Part shown: one piece after another, positions 54,627 to 62,268 of the stretch
Layout: each line of letters starts with the position of its first letter
Position numbering within the stretch: the stretch's first letter is position 1
DNA from: Nocardioides abyssi
GTDB taxonomy: Bacteria; Actinomycetota; Actinomycetes; Propionibacteriales; Nocardioidaceae
DNA length: 64,000 bases
Reading direction: 5' to 3'
NCBI RefSeq assembly: GCF_030412915.1
Contig: NZ_JAUHJR010000001.1
Coordinates: forward strand, 973,375-1,037,374
Made by a program: the position numbers and the translations under genes
The notes under the pieces: model-generated
Seen by the model: only the letters and a program-made list of their open reading frames with translations
Told to the model about the DNA's origin: nothing
Database searches by the model: none

Positions 54627-54905
54627 TCAGTCGAGGCCGAGCGAGAACGCCGACTCCAGGTCGTGCTGGGAGTAGGCGCGGAAGGCGATGTGCGTCTCGG
54701 TCGCCGTCACGCCCTCGACCTTGTTGAGCCGGTCGGCGACGACGTTGGCCACGTCGTCGTGGTCGCGCACGCGCACCAACGCGATCAGGTCGATCTGGCC
54801 GGTCACCGAGTAGACCTCGCTGACGCCGTCGAGGGCGGCGATCGCCTCGGCCACCTCCGGGATGCGGGCGACGTCAGCCTTGACGAAGACGATGGCGGTG
54901 ATCAT
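54627..54905 (-). CDS. Stand-alone Lrp/AsnC ligand-binding (RAM) domain
   Basis: 92 residues. ITAIVFVKADVARIPEVAEAIAALDGVSEVYSVTGQIDLIALVRVRDHDDVANVVADRL is the alpha-beta RAM domain of Lrp regulators; the DNA-binding HTH is absent from the start. It may sense amino acids without binding DNA, or pair with a full-length regulator. Leaderless start (TAGGGT-N6-ATG). Confidence 0.9.
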   Translation of the reverse strand: MITAIVFVKADVARIPEVAEAIAALDGVSEVYSVTGQIDLIALVRVRDHDDVANVVADRLNKVEGVTATETHIAFRAYSQHDLESAFSLGLD

Positions 54906-54911
54906 GGGCTG

Positions 54912-54917
54912 ACCCTA
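54912..54917 (-). promoter_or_regulatory. -10 element, leaderless promoter of the AsnC-domain gene
   Basis: TAGGGT on the minus strand, six bases from the ATG at 54905. Confidence 0.6.
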
Positions 54918-54968
54918 GCCGGGGCGGGCCCTCCGGAGCCTGCACCGACGCGGCGGCGACGGCCGGTC

Positions 54969-56774
54969 TCAGCGGGCTGGCTGGTGGACCGGCGCGAGGT
55001 CGCGTCGGTCGGCGAACGGGACCAGCTCCTCGCGTGACTTGCTCACCGCGTCGTGGATGGCGAGGTGACGCGTGGCGCCCTCGATGGGGCAGGTCCACTC
55101 GCCCTGGACGTCGACGAGCCGGATGCCCGGGGACTCCAGCCACCGGAGGATCTTCTCGGTCTCCTCGGCCGTCGCCACCGGCACCGGGCCCGGACCGCTG
55201 CCGACGGTTTCCGCGGAGGCCCGCAGGGACTCGACGTAGGCGTGGGCGTCGGCGCCGGCCGGGATGACGCCGGCGGCGGCCAGCCGTCCGTGCCGGACGA
55301 CGTGGACGGCCCACCGGCCGTCGTCGCCGCGCCGGGCGGCGACGACCTCCGGGCACCGCGTCAGCGCGCTCAGCCGCTGGGTGCGGCTGGCCGCGCGGAT
55401 GAACGCCGCCAGGCGGTCGCGGTGGACCCCCGCCTCCTCGAAGCGCTCGTCGGCGGCCAGCGCCTCCATCCGGAGGTTGATCTGCTCCACCACCCGGTCG
55501 GGACGACGCAGCAGCGAGTCGCGCAGCTGCCGCACGACCGCGGCGTACGTGTCGTGGTCGACGGTGCCGTCGCAGGGGGAGAGGCACCGGCCGAGCTCGG
55601 CCAGCACGCAGGGGGTCCGTGAAGGCGCCTTGCCGAAGCGGTCGGTGCACTGGCGCAGGGGGAAGGTGTCGTGCAGGGCGGCGAGGCACTTCTCGGCGAC
55701 CTTGCGCGAGGAGAACGGGCCCAGGTAGTCGGCGTCGTCGTCCAGCACGCGCTTGACCAGCGAGAGGCGGGGCCACGGCTCGCGGGTGAGCTTGACGAAG
55801 GTGGTCTTCTCCGGGAACCGTGAGCGGCGGTTGTAGCGCGGCTTGTGCTCGGCGATGAGGCGCAGCTCGCGGACCTCCGCCTCCAGCGGCGTGGCGCACT
55901 CGATGCCGGTGACGCTGTCGGCGATGCCGACCATCTCGCCCATCCGCGACCGGGTCTCCGAGGCGGTGAAGTAGGTGCGCACCCGGGTGCGGAGGTCCTT
56001 GGACGTGCCGACGTACAGCACCCGGCGCTCGTGGTCGCGGAAGAGGTAGACGCCCGGCGCGTGGGGGAGCCCCTCGGCGAGGTGGCGCTTGCGGCGCTGC
56101 GCCGTGCTGACCCGGCCGGAGAAGGTCTGCAGCTCCTCCAGCGTGTGCACGCCCAGGCCGCCGAGGCGTTCCATCAGGCCGTGCAGCACGTCGACGGTGG
56201 CGCGGGCGTCGGACAGTGCCCGGTGGTTGGGCGTGGTGGTCGAGCCGAAGGCGCGGGCGAGCGAGGAGAGCTTGCAGTTGGGGGCGTCGTCCTTGGTGAT
56301 CACGCGGCGGGCCAGGCGGGCGGTGTCGAGGACCTCGAACGTCGGCCAGGGGCGGCCCTGCTGCTCGCAGAAGTGCTTGAGGAAGCCGATGTCGAACGGC
56401 GCGTTGTGCGCGACCAGGACGGTGCCGGCGGCGAACTCCAGGAAGGCCGGCAGCGCGGACTCGACGGGTGGCGCGCCGGAGACCATCGCGTTGCTGATAC
56501 CGGTGAGGACCGCGATGAACGGCGGGATCGGCTGCTCGGGGTCGACCAGGGTCTGGAACTCGCCGAGCACCTCGCCGCCACGCACCTTGACCGCGCCGAT
56601 CTCGGTGATCATCGACCCGCCCTCGGCCGAGCCGCCGGTCGTCTCGAGGTCGACCACGGTGAAGGTGATGTCGCGCAGCGGCCGGCCGAGCTCGTCGAAG
56701 CTGCGCTGGGACTCCCACCTGCCCGGGCGCTCCCGATGGTCTCCGGGGTGCTCGGCGCGGAGGGTGCTGCTCAT
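54969..56774 (-). CDS. DEDDh exonuclease fused to UvrC-like GIY-YIG nuclease
   Basis: 601 residues. The N-terminal exonuclease (TFTVVDLETTGG, VLVAHNAPFDIGFL, HRALSDARATVDVL) has DEDDh residues as in DnaQ. The middle GIY-YIG domain is PHAPGVYLFRDHERRVLYVGTSKDLRTRVRTYF; a UvrC-like region with CVLAELGRCLSPCDG follows, while the UvrC endonuclease-V half is reduced. This fusion is a known actinobacterial family (Rv2191 in M. tuberculosis), linked to DNA repair but not well defined. TAGCGT lies seven bases upstream. Confidence 0.93.
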   Translation of the reverse strand: MSSTLRAEHPGDHRERPGRWESQRSFDELGRPLRDITFTVVDLETTGGSAEGGSMITEIGAVKVRGGEVLGEFQTLVDPEQPIPPFIAVLTGISNAMVSGAPPVESALPAFLEFAAGTVLVAHNAPFDIGFLKHFCEQQGRPWPTFEVLDTARLARRVITKDDAPNCKLSSLARAFGSTTTPNHRALSDARATVDVLHGLMERLGGLGVHTLEELQTFSGRVSTAQRRKRHLAEGLPHAPGVYLFRDHERRVLYVGTSKDLRTRVRTYFTASETRSRMGEMVGIADSVTGIECATPLEAEVRELRLIAEHKPRYNRRSRFPEKTTFVKLTREPWPRLSLVKRVLDDDADYLGPFSSRKVAEKCLAALHDTFPLRQCTDRFGKAPSRTPCVLAELGRCLSPCDGTVDHDTYAAVVRQLRDSLLRRPDRVVEQINLRMEALAADERFEEAGVHRDRLAAFIRAASRTQRLSALTRCPEVVAARRGDDGRWAVHVVRHGRLAAAGVIPAGADAHAYVESLRASAETVGSGPGPVPVATAEETEKILRWLESPGIRLVDVQGEWTCPIEGATRHLAIHDAVSKSREELVPFADRRDLAPVHQPAR

Positions 56775-56781
56775 GCGGAGG

Positions 56782-56787
56782 ACGCTA
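56782..56787 (-). promoter_or_regulatory. -10 element of the DnaQ-UvrC fusion gene
   Basis: TAGCGT on the minus strand, seven bases from the ATG at 56774. Confidence 0.5.
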
Positions 56788-56824
56788 GGTGCGGCCGCCG
56801 ACATTCCTGCGACGGCTCGCGGAA

Positions 56825-56830
56825 TAGGCT
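56825..56830 (+). promoter_or_regulatory. -10 element, leaderless promoter of the NYN gene
   Basis: TAGGCT, six bases, then the ATG at 56837. Confidence 0.55.
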
Positions 56831-56836
56831 CGGTGC

Positions 56837-58090
56837 ATGCCGTCCACGCCGCCGTCGCTGGCGCAGCTGCCCGAGCCCGTGCGCGCTCGGGTCGTGGCGC
56901 TGACGGCGGACACGCTGCCCGCGCTCGGGCAGCTCCCGCCGGCGTTGCGCCGCGTGGCGACCTTCGCACCGGCACGGCGGGCGAGGCTCGGGGCGACCGC
57001 CATCGCCACCGCGCTGGGCGACGACGACCTGCGCAGCCGGGTCGCGGCGCACCTGGCGGTCGAGCCGCCCGGCCTCGCCTCGGCGGCCGACCGCGCCGCG
57101 CTGGCCTGGCTGCTGCGCACGGGCGGGTGGGAGGAGGACCTGGCCGGCGCGCTCGCCGAGGTCGCCCCGGCCGGCCCGAGCCGGGAGGAGACCGAGGTCG
57201 CCCGGCTGCGCGGCAAGCTCGACGCCGCCGACCGCGCCGCCCGCGAGCTGCGCGCGATGCACCGGGCGCAGCTGGAGGAGCTGAAGACCGAGAACACCAC
57301 GCTGCGGCGCCGGCTCGGCGAGGCCCGTGCGTCGGAGCGGACCGCCCGGGCCGCGAGCGAGTCGGCCGCCGCCGAGGTGGACGGCCTGCGCAAGGAGGTC
57401 GAGTCCCTGGCGTCCGCCCAGGACCGGGAGGTACGCCGCCTCCGCACCCGCGTCGCCGAGCTGGAGGCGGACGCGGCGACCGGGCGGCGCGCCGTACGGG
57501 CCGAGCGGGACGAGGCGACCGTGCGCGCCCGCGTGCTGCTGGAGACCGTCATCGAGTCCGCCGCCGGGCTGCGCCGCGAGCTCGGGCTGCCGTCCGCCCA
57601 GGGCGCGCCGGCCGACCGGGTCGAGGCGGGGCTCTCCGCCGGGGTGGCCGACGGGGTCAGGCTGCTGACCGGGGCGTCGGCGGGACTGCTCGAGCAGTAC
57701 CTCGCGATGCCCCGCGCCCGGCTCATCGTCGACGGCTACAACGTCAGCAAGAACGTCTGGCCGACCTCACCGCTGGAGGCGCAGCGGATCCGGCTCGTCA
57801 ACGGCCTCGCTCCTCTCGTCGCCCGCACCGGTGTCGACACCACCGTCGTCTTCGACGCCGCCCAGGCCGGCCTCGGTGCCCGGCCGGTCGTCGCGGCGCC
57901 CCGCGGCGTGCGCGTCTACTTCAGCCCCGAGGGCACGATCGCCGACGACGTCATCCGCGACCTCGTCGCCGCCGAGCCCCCCGGCCGCGTGGTCGTCGTC
58001 GTCACCGGCGACCAGGCCGTGCTCGCCGACATCACCCGCGCCGGCGCGCGAGGGGCGTCCGTGGATGCGCTCGCGGCGCTGATCAGCTGA
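56837..58090 (+). CDS. NYN (YacP-type) RNase-like domain protein
   Basis: 417 residues. A helical N-terminal region and a coiled coil (about residues 115-230, EVARLRGKLDAADRAARELRAMHRAQLEELKTEN and following) lead to the C-terminal NYN domain: LIVDGYNVSKNVWP, VVFDAAQ and VVTGDQAVLADI supply the acidic PIN-like active-site residues. YacP homologues act as ribonucleases; the coiled-coil form is actinobacterial. The 3' end overlaps antisense with the next gene. Confidence 0.85.
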   Translation: MPSTPPSLAQLPEPVRARVVALTADTLPALGQLPPALRRVATFAPARRARLGATAIATALGDDDLRSRVAAHLAVEPPGLASAADRAALAWLLRTGGWEEDLAGALAEVAPAGPSREETEVARLRGKLDAADRAARELRAMHRAQLEELKTENTTLRRRLGEARASERTARAASESAAAEVDGLRKEVESLASAQDREVRRLRTRVAELEADAATGRRAVRAERDEATVRARVLLETVIESAAGLRRELGLPSAQGAPADRVEAGLSAGVADGVRLLTGASAGLLEQYLAMPRARLIVDGYNVSKNVWPTSPLEAQRIRLVNGLAPLVARTGVDTTVVFDAAQAGLGARPVVAAPRGVRVYFSPEGTIADDVIRDLVAAEPPGRVVVVVTGDQAVLADITRAGARGASVDALAALIS

Positions 58091-59407
58091 CGCGTCCGGA
58101 AAGACAGGTGCCAAGATCCGCTGTCCCAACAGGCCTACCAGCATCAACAGCACCCACCAGCCCCCGAGCGCTGGAAACTGGGCAAGAGCGCGCCACGCAC
58201 TGTTGGTCGACCAAGCCTCGTTGGCGGTGAAGCCTTCGGTGACAGCCCCCACTGAGATCACCCCGAATTGGAGCGCTAGAACGGGGCCGACGTAGCGGTG
58301 AAGGGATCTTGCCTTCGACAGGGCGACGACTGCGGCGGGCGTGCCGCTGGCAACCACCTCGAGGCAATGCCGATACCCGTAGAAGGCGTCACCGCCCATG
58401 TACGGACTGACCTGCGCTTGAGCGACGGTGTAGGCGAGCCCGCCTGCCGCGAGGGCCTTCGACCACATGGGTAGTTGGCGCCACGTCCTGATGATGGCTA
58501 CGAGCGCTAGGAGGGCAACTGGTGTCCATACGAAGAGCCCCCGGTCCGGCGAGACCCACATGCCGACGTGGTTGATCAGCATCCCACTGACGCCGTCGAA
58601 CAAAGAGGGGGAATTCTCGGCGTAAGCCGTCACGTCGTAGGGCCCTCCCGGGTTCCAGGAGCCGTACATCCACTGGGACCACAGGCCAGCCAGCGCCAAG
58701 GCGCAGACGCTCGGCAGTCCGACGCGGAGGAGAGTCGACAACGACCGCCGTGACAGGGCTGCGGCGGAGCCGAGGGCGAGAACGATGAGCGCTGCGTGCA
58801 GACGTCCCCACACCGCTAGTCCGCCGAACAGCCCCACGAGCCACCAGCGATCTCGCGCGGCAGCGAAGGCCATGCCGCAGATCCCGAGGACCGTCACGGT
58901 GTGCGTCCACATTCCATCGGCTGCGACGCTCCAGACAGGTGTCGCGAAGGCAAACGATGCGGTCGCCACGATGGCCGTCCGTCGACGGACGCAGCACACG
59001 AGCGCAAGGAAGACGAGCGCGCTCGCCGTTGCGGTCCAGGTCGCGGCCCCAACCCTTCCGGGAGTGTCGGAGAACTCCGTGTGACCCAGGTGTGCCGCCG
59101 CGCTGTAGAACGGCACAGACATGGCAACGACCCCGGGCGAGCGACCGATGACAAGATCGCCGTCGTTGGTGCGGACGAGCCATTCCTCCGCCGTCGAGAA
59201 ACGGCCGTCGTAGCCGTCGGTCAGGAACCTGGTGTCGACGCCGTTCATCGCGGGCGACCCAGTGGTCGCGATCCGCCACGCCTGCGCGTGCGCACCGCGG
59301 ACGTCGTACGAGGCGCTATCCGTGCTCGACAGGAAGTAGATTCCGAAGCTGAGTGCTGCGAGCAGCACCGTCTGCAGCAGCAGGCTCGCGGCGCGCGGTG
59401 GGGGCAC
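57767..59407 (-). CDS. Multi-pass membrane protein, GT-C-like, running antisense into the NYN gene
   Basis: About 546 residues. The first about 430 residues hold around ten membrane helices with an extracytoplasmic first loop (SSTDSASYDVRGAHAQAW...), resembling GT-C mannosyltransferase-like proteins. Around VFPDASADQ the frame meets no stop and continues 324 bases antisense to the NYN gene as Gly/Arg/Asp-rich sequence, so the natural stop is probably lost or the gene is truncated. Codon use is less GC3-rich than neighbours. TAGGTT lies seven bases before the GTG. Confidence 0.6.
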   Translation of the reverse strand: MPPPRAASLLLQTVLLAALSFGIYFLSSTDSASYDVRGAHAQAWRIATTGSPAMNGVDTRFLTDGYDGRFSTAEEWLVRTNDGDLVIGRSPGVVAMSVPFYSAAAHLGHTEFSDTPGRVGAATWTATASALVFLALVCCVRRRTAIVATASFAFATPVWSVAADGMWTHTVTVLGICGMAFAAARDRWWLVGLFGGLAVWGRLHAALIVLALGSAAALSRRSLSTLLRVGLPSVCALALAGLWSQWMYGSWNPGGPYDVTAYAENSPSLFDGVSGMLINHVGMWVSPDRGLFVWTPVALLALVAIIRTWRQLPMWSKALAAGGLAYTVAQAQVSPYMGGDAFYGYRHCLEVVASGTPAAVVALSKARSLHRYVGPVLALQFGVISVGAVTEGFTANEAWSTNSAWRALAQFPALGGWWVLLMLVGLLGQRILAPVFPDASADQRRERIHGRPSRAGAGDVGEHGLVAGDDDDHAAGGLGGDEVADDVVGDRALGAEVDAHAAGRRDDRPGTEAGLGGVEDDGGVDTGAGDERSEAVDEPDPLRLQR

Positions 59408-59414
59408 GACACCC

Positions 59415-59420
59415 AACCTA
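59415..59420 (-). promoter_or_regulatory. -10 element of the GT-C-like gene
   Basis: TAGGTT on the minus strand, seven bases from the GTG at 59407. Confidence 0.45.
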
Positions 59421-59515
59421 AAGTCGACCGACGCTCGTGAGTGGTGAACCGGTGATGTGTGACCGATCGGCCGACCCGCATAGCACTGTCGGTGGCCACT
59501 GCCACGGTGTGCCGC

Positions 59516-59722
59516 ATGACGACACGGATCGACTGCGACACCTGTGTGGTGCGGGGTCTGGCCTGCCACGACTGCGTGGTGACGGTGCTGCTGGGGCCGC
59601 CGCCGGAGCTGACGTTCGACGACGACGAGCGGCGGGCACTCGAGCTGCTCGCCGAGGGAGGACTGGTGCCACCGCTGCGGCTCGTGCGGCCGACAGATGG
59701 GTACGACGTCGAGTCGGCGTGA
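59516..59722 (+). CDS. Small cysteine-rich protein
   Basis: 68 residues. MTTRIDCDTCVVRGLACHDCVVTVLLGPPPELTFDDDERRALELLAEGGLVPPLRLV: two CxxC pairs, then a helix and a short tail. It resembles small actinobacterial proteins encoded next to NlpC/P60 genes and could bind a metal. I chose ATG 59516; the frame is open to 59459. Confidence 0.65.
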   Translation: MTTRIDCDTCVVRGLACHDCVVTVLLGPPPELTFDDDERRALELLAEGGLVPPLRLVRPTDGYDVESA

Positions 59723-59824
59723 CGCGTGTGACTGGTGTGACGCCGGCGGGTAAAGACTCCGCGCTCGCCCCCAGAATGGCCGACGACATGCCGCGGAAGT
59801 TTCGCGCGAGCGCCGGGCCGCGAC

Positions 59825-59830
59825 TAACCT
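59825..59830 (+). promoter_or_regulatory. Likely -10 of the riboswitch-nlpC transcript
   Basis: TAACCT about 50 bases upstream of the riboswitch. The upstream 59723-59824 shows nothing else recognisable. Confidence 0.4.
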
Positions 59831-59840
59831 GTCGAGCTCA

Positions 59841-59880
59841 GGTGCCCGTGGCAGTGGACCAACCGGTCTGCGCGGGCACC
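59841..59880 (+). other. Hairpin just upstream of the riboswitch
   Basis: GGTGCCCG pairs with CGGGCACC, with an inner GACC-AACC-GGTC stem, directly preceding the aptamer in the same leader. Confidence 0.5.
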
Positions 59881-60037
59881 GCGTCGAGTTCCGGTCCGCT
59901 TTGGCGGGCCGGGAGCCGGGGAACCACCGGCGCTGTCCGCAGCGCCACTGGGGTGAGTCGCCCGCGAGGCACCGCACAGCGGTGAGGAGCGGGCGTAGGG
60001 CCTGTCGTGCCCGAACCCGTCAGCTCACCTGGTAGAC
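59881..60037 (+). ncRNA. ydaO-yuaA (cyclic di-AMP) riboswitch
   Basis: Aptamer-like conserved blocks are present: GGGAGCCGGGGAACC (59910 region), GGGGTGAGTCGC, GGGCGTAGGGCC and the terminal CCCGAACCCGTCAGCTCACCTGG. CGTC near 59882 can pair with GACG near 60033 to close P1. c-di-AMP riboswitches upstream of NlpC/P60 and Rpf genes are known in actinobacteria, usually turning expression off when the ligand is high. It links cell-wall hydrolase output to c-di-AMP. Confidence 0.88.
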
Positions 60038-60064
60038 GTACGACAACGAGGAGACCGTCCGCTC

Positions 60065-61048
60065 GTGCTCAACGGCCGGAAGCGCATCATCCCCGCCCTC
60101 ACCGGGCTCGCAGTCATCGGCGCCCTCGGCATCGGACCCTCCGGCCCGGCCCAGGCCGAGCCGGACGTCGAGGACGTCCAGGCCCGCGTCGACCGGCTGT
60201 TCCACGAGGCCGAGCAGGCCTCGGAGCGGTTCAACGACGCCCGGATCGAGCTGCGCGAGCTCAACCGCGACCTGCGGTCCCTGCAGACCGACGAGGACCG
60301 CCAGGGCGACCGGCTCGAGGGCGTCCGCGAGCAGGTCGAGCGCTCCGTCGTCCGGCAGTACCAGGGCCAGGGCCTGTCCGCGGTCGGCCAGGTCATCGTC
60401 TCCGACGACCCGCAGGGCTTCCTGTCCGAGCTGTCGACGATGTCGGCCTTCGACGACCTGCAGGACCAGATGTACGGCGACTACACCGCCGAGCTCAAGG
60501 CGCTCGACATCCGTCGCGAGGCCACCGAGGACCGCGCCGACCAGGTCGCCGAGGTCAAGGACCAGCTCGCCGACGAGAAGACCGCGATCGACGAGAAGCT
60601 GGCCGAGGCCGAGTCCTTGCTGGACCGCCTCGAGGAGAAGGAGCGCGAGTCGCTGCTCTCCCGCGACAGCAGCCGCGCCCCGGCCTCGGTGCCCGCGTCC
60701 GGCCGCGCCGCCGCCGCCATCTCCTACGCGATGGCCCAGGTCGGCGACGCCTACGTCTACGGAGCCGCCGGGCCGAGCGCCTTCGACTGCTCCGGCCTGA
60801 CGATGATGGCGTGGGGCGCCGCGGGCGTCGCCCTGCCGCACTCCTCGAGCGCCCAGTACTCCTCCGGGCCGCGCGTCGCCGAGGGCGACCTGCAGCCCGG
60901 CGACCTCGTCTTCTACTACAGCCCGATCAGCCACGTCGGCATGTACATCGGCAACGGCATGATCGTGCACGCCGCCAACCCCGGCGCCGGTGTCACCACC
61001 GCGCCGCTGCACTCGATGCCGTACGTCGGCGCGGTGCGCCCTGGCTGA
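60065..61048 (+). CDS. NlpC/P60 peptidoglycan endopeptidase, secreted
   Basis: 327 residues. Signal peptide (about 1-31, ending GPAQA), then a long coiled coil (35-110 and 145-200), and a C-terminal NlpC/P60 domain with catalytic Cys in FDCSGLTMMAWG, His in SHVGMYIGNG and a third polar residue in IVHAANPG. Cleaves D-iGlu-mDAP type bonds in peptidoglycan; architecture is that of RipA/Rv2190c-type enzymes. GTG with GAGGAG upstream. Confidence 0.94.
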   Translation: MLNGRKRIIPALTGLAVIGALGIGPSGPAQAEPDVEDVQARVDRLFHEAEQASERFNDARIELRELNRDLRSLQTDEDRQGDRLEGVREQVERSVVRQYQGQGLSAVGQVIVSDDPQGFLSELSTMSAFDDLQDQMYGDYTAELKALDIRREATEDRADQVAEVKDQLADEKTAIDEKLAEAESLLDRLEEKERESLLSRDSSRAPASVPASGRAAAAISYAMAQVGDAYVYGAAGPSAFDCSGLTMMAWGAAGVALPHSSSAQYSSGPRVAEGDLQPGDLVFYYSPISHVGMYIGNGMIVHAANPGAGVTTAPLHSMPYVGAVRPG

Positions 61049-61088
61049 GCCAGCACCTCCGGCCGAGGCCGGTCGCCCACGACGGTGG

Positions 61089-62264
61089 GTGGCCGGCCTC
61101 GTCGCGTCGGTGCTCGTCGTCGCTGCTGCCACGACCTGGTTGGTCCTGCGCGACGACACCTACGTCGCCACGCCGCAGCGACCGGCGGCCGCGACCCTCG
61201 GTCCTGCTGACATCGAGGCGACGCTGGACCTCGTGGAGGAGGCGGTGGGCTCCGCCGACGCCGCGCCCCTCGCCGGCACGGGGGCTGAGCACCTCGTCGC
61301 GAACGCCGAGCTGCTGCGGGTGCGTGACCTCGACCTGCGCTACGTCGCGCAGGCCGGCGGCGCGCAGGGCGGGGTGCGGGCGACCGTCGACGTCACCTGG
61401 CGGTTCGGGGGCTTCGACGACCAGCCCGCGCGCACCGAGGTCGAGATGATCTTCGGGCCCGGTGAGGGCGGCGAGGCCGCGCTGACCTCGGTCGGCGGGG
61501 GCGACGGCCGCAGCCCGCTGTGGCTGACCGGCCCGGTCGAGGTGCAGCGCACCGACCGCGTGCTGGTGCTCGGGGCGGAAGGGACCAACCTCGCCCCGGT
61601 GGCGGCGCGCGCAGAGGCAGCCGTCCCCGTGGTGCGCCGGGTGCTGCCGAGGTGGCGGCCGCGGCTGGTGGTCGAGGTGCCCGCTTCGGCCGGCGGGCTG
61701 GGCGACGTGCTGGGAGCGTCCGACGGTCGGTACGACGGCGTGGCGGCCGTGACCGCTGCGCCGGACGGCTCGACCGCTCCCGACGCGCCGCTGCACGTCT
61801 TCGTGAACCCGGATGTGCTCGGCACGCTGCGCTCGCGCGGGGCCCAGGTGGTGCTCAGCCACGAGGCGACCCACGTCGCGACCCGCGCCCCGGTGAGCAC
61901 GCAGCCGCTCTGGCTGCTCGAGGGGTTCGCCGACTACGTCGCGCTCCGGGACGTCGACCTGCCGCTCACCACCACTGCCGGCCAGGTGATCGAGCAGGTC
62001 CGCGAGGACGGCGCTCCGGTCGCGCTGCCCGGAGCAGCGGAGTTCGACACGGCCACCACCCACCTCGGCGCGGCGTACGAAGCGGCGTGGTTGGCGTGCG
62101 TCGTGCTCGCCGACCGGGTGGGGGAGCGCGGACTCCTCGACGTCTATCGGACCACCGGGACGGACGGTCTCGACGCCGCGTTGGAGCAGGTGGGCTGGAC
62201 CGAGGCGGGCCTGACCGCCGCCTGGCGGGCGCGGCTGACGGCCCTGGCCGACCTGCCAGACTGA
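61089..62264 (+). CDS. Membrane-anchored gluzincin-like metallopeptidase homologue
   Basis: 391 residues from the GTG at 61089; an in-frame GTG at 60990 would overlap nlpC by 59 bases. N-terminal signal anchor, then a large extracytoplasmic domain. HEATH in VLSHEATHVATRA plus Glu in LLEGFADYVAL gives a HExxH...E zinc site of the MA clan. Substrate unknown. Ends 4 bases before the M48 gene, so the nlpC, this gene and M48 may form one unit. Confidence 0.75.
   Translation: MAGLVASVLVVAAATTWLVLRDDTYVATPQRPAAATLGPADIEATLDLVEEAVGSADAAPLAGTGAEHLVANAELLRVRDLDLRYVAQAGGAQGGVRATVDVTWRFGGFDDQPARTEVEMIFGPGEGGEAALTSVGGGDGRSPLWLTGPVEVQRTDRVLVLGAEGTNLAPVAARAEAAVPVVRRVLPRWRPRLVVEVPASAGGLGDVLGASDGRYDGVAAVTAAPDGSTAPDAPLHVFVNPDVLGTLRSRGAQVVLSHEATHVATRAPVSTQPLWLLEGFADYVALRDVDLPLTTTAGQVIEQVREDGAPVALPGAAEFDTATTHLGAAYEAAWLACVVLADRVGERGLLDVYRTTGTDGLDAALEQVGWTEAGLTAAWRARLTALADLPD
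62257..62262 (+). promoter_or_regulatory. Possible -10 of the M48 gene
   Basis: CAGACT, six bases before the GTG at 62269, inside the end of the preceding gene; weak hexamer. Confidence 0.3.
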
Positions 62265-62268
62265 CCGG

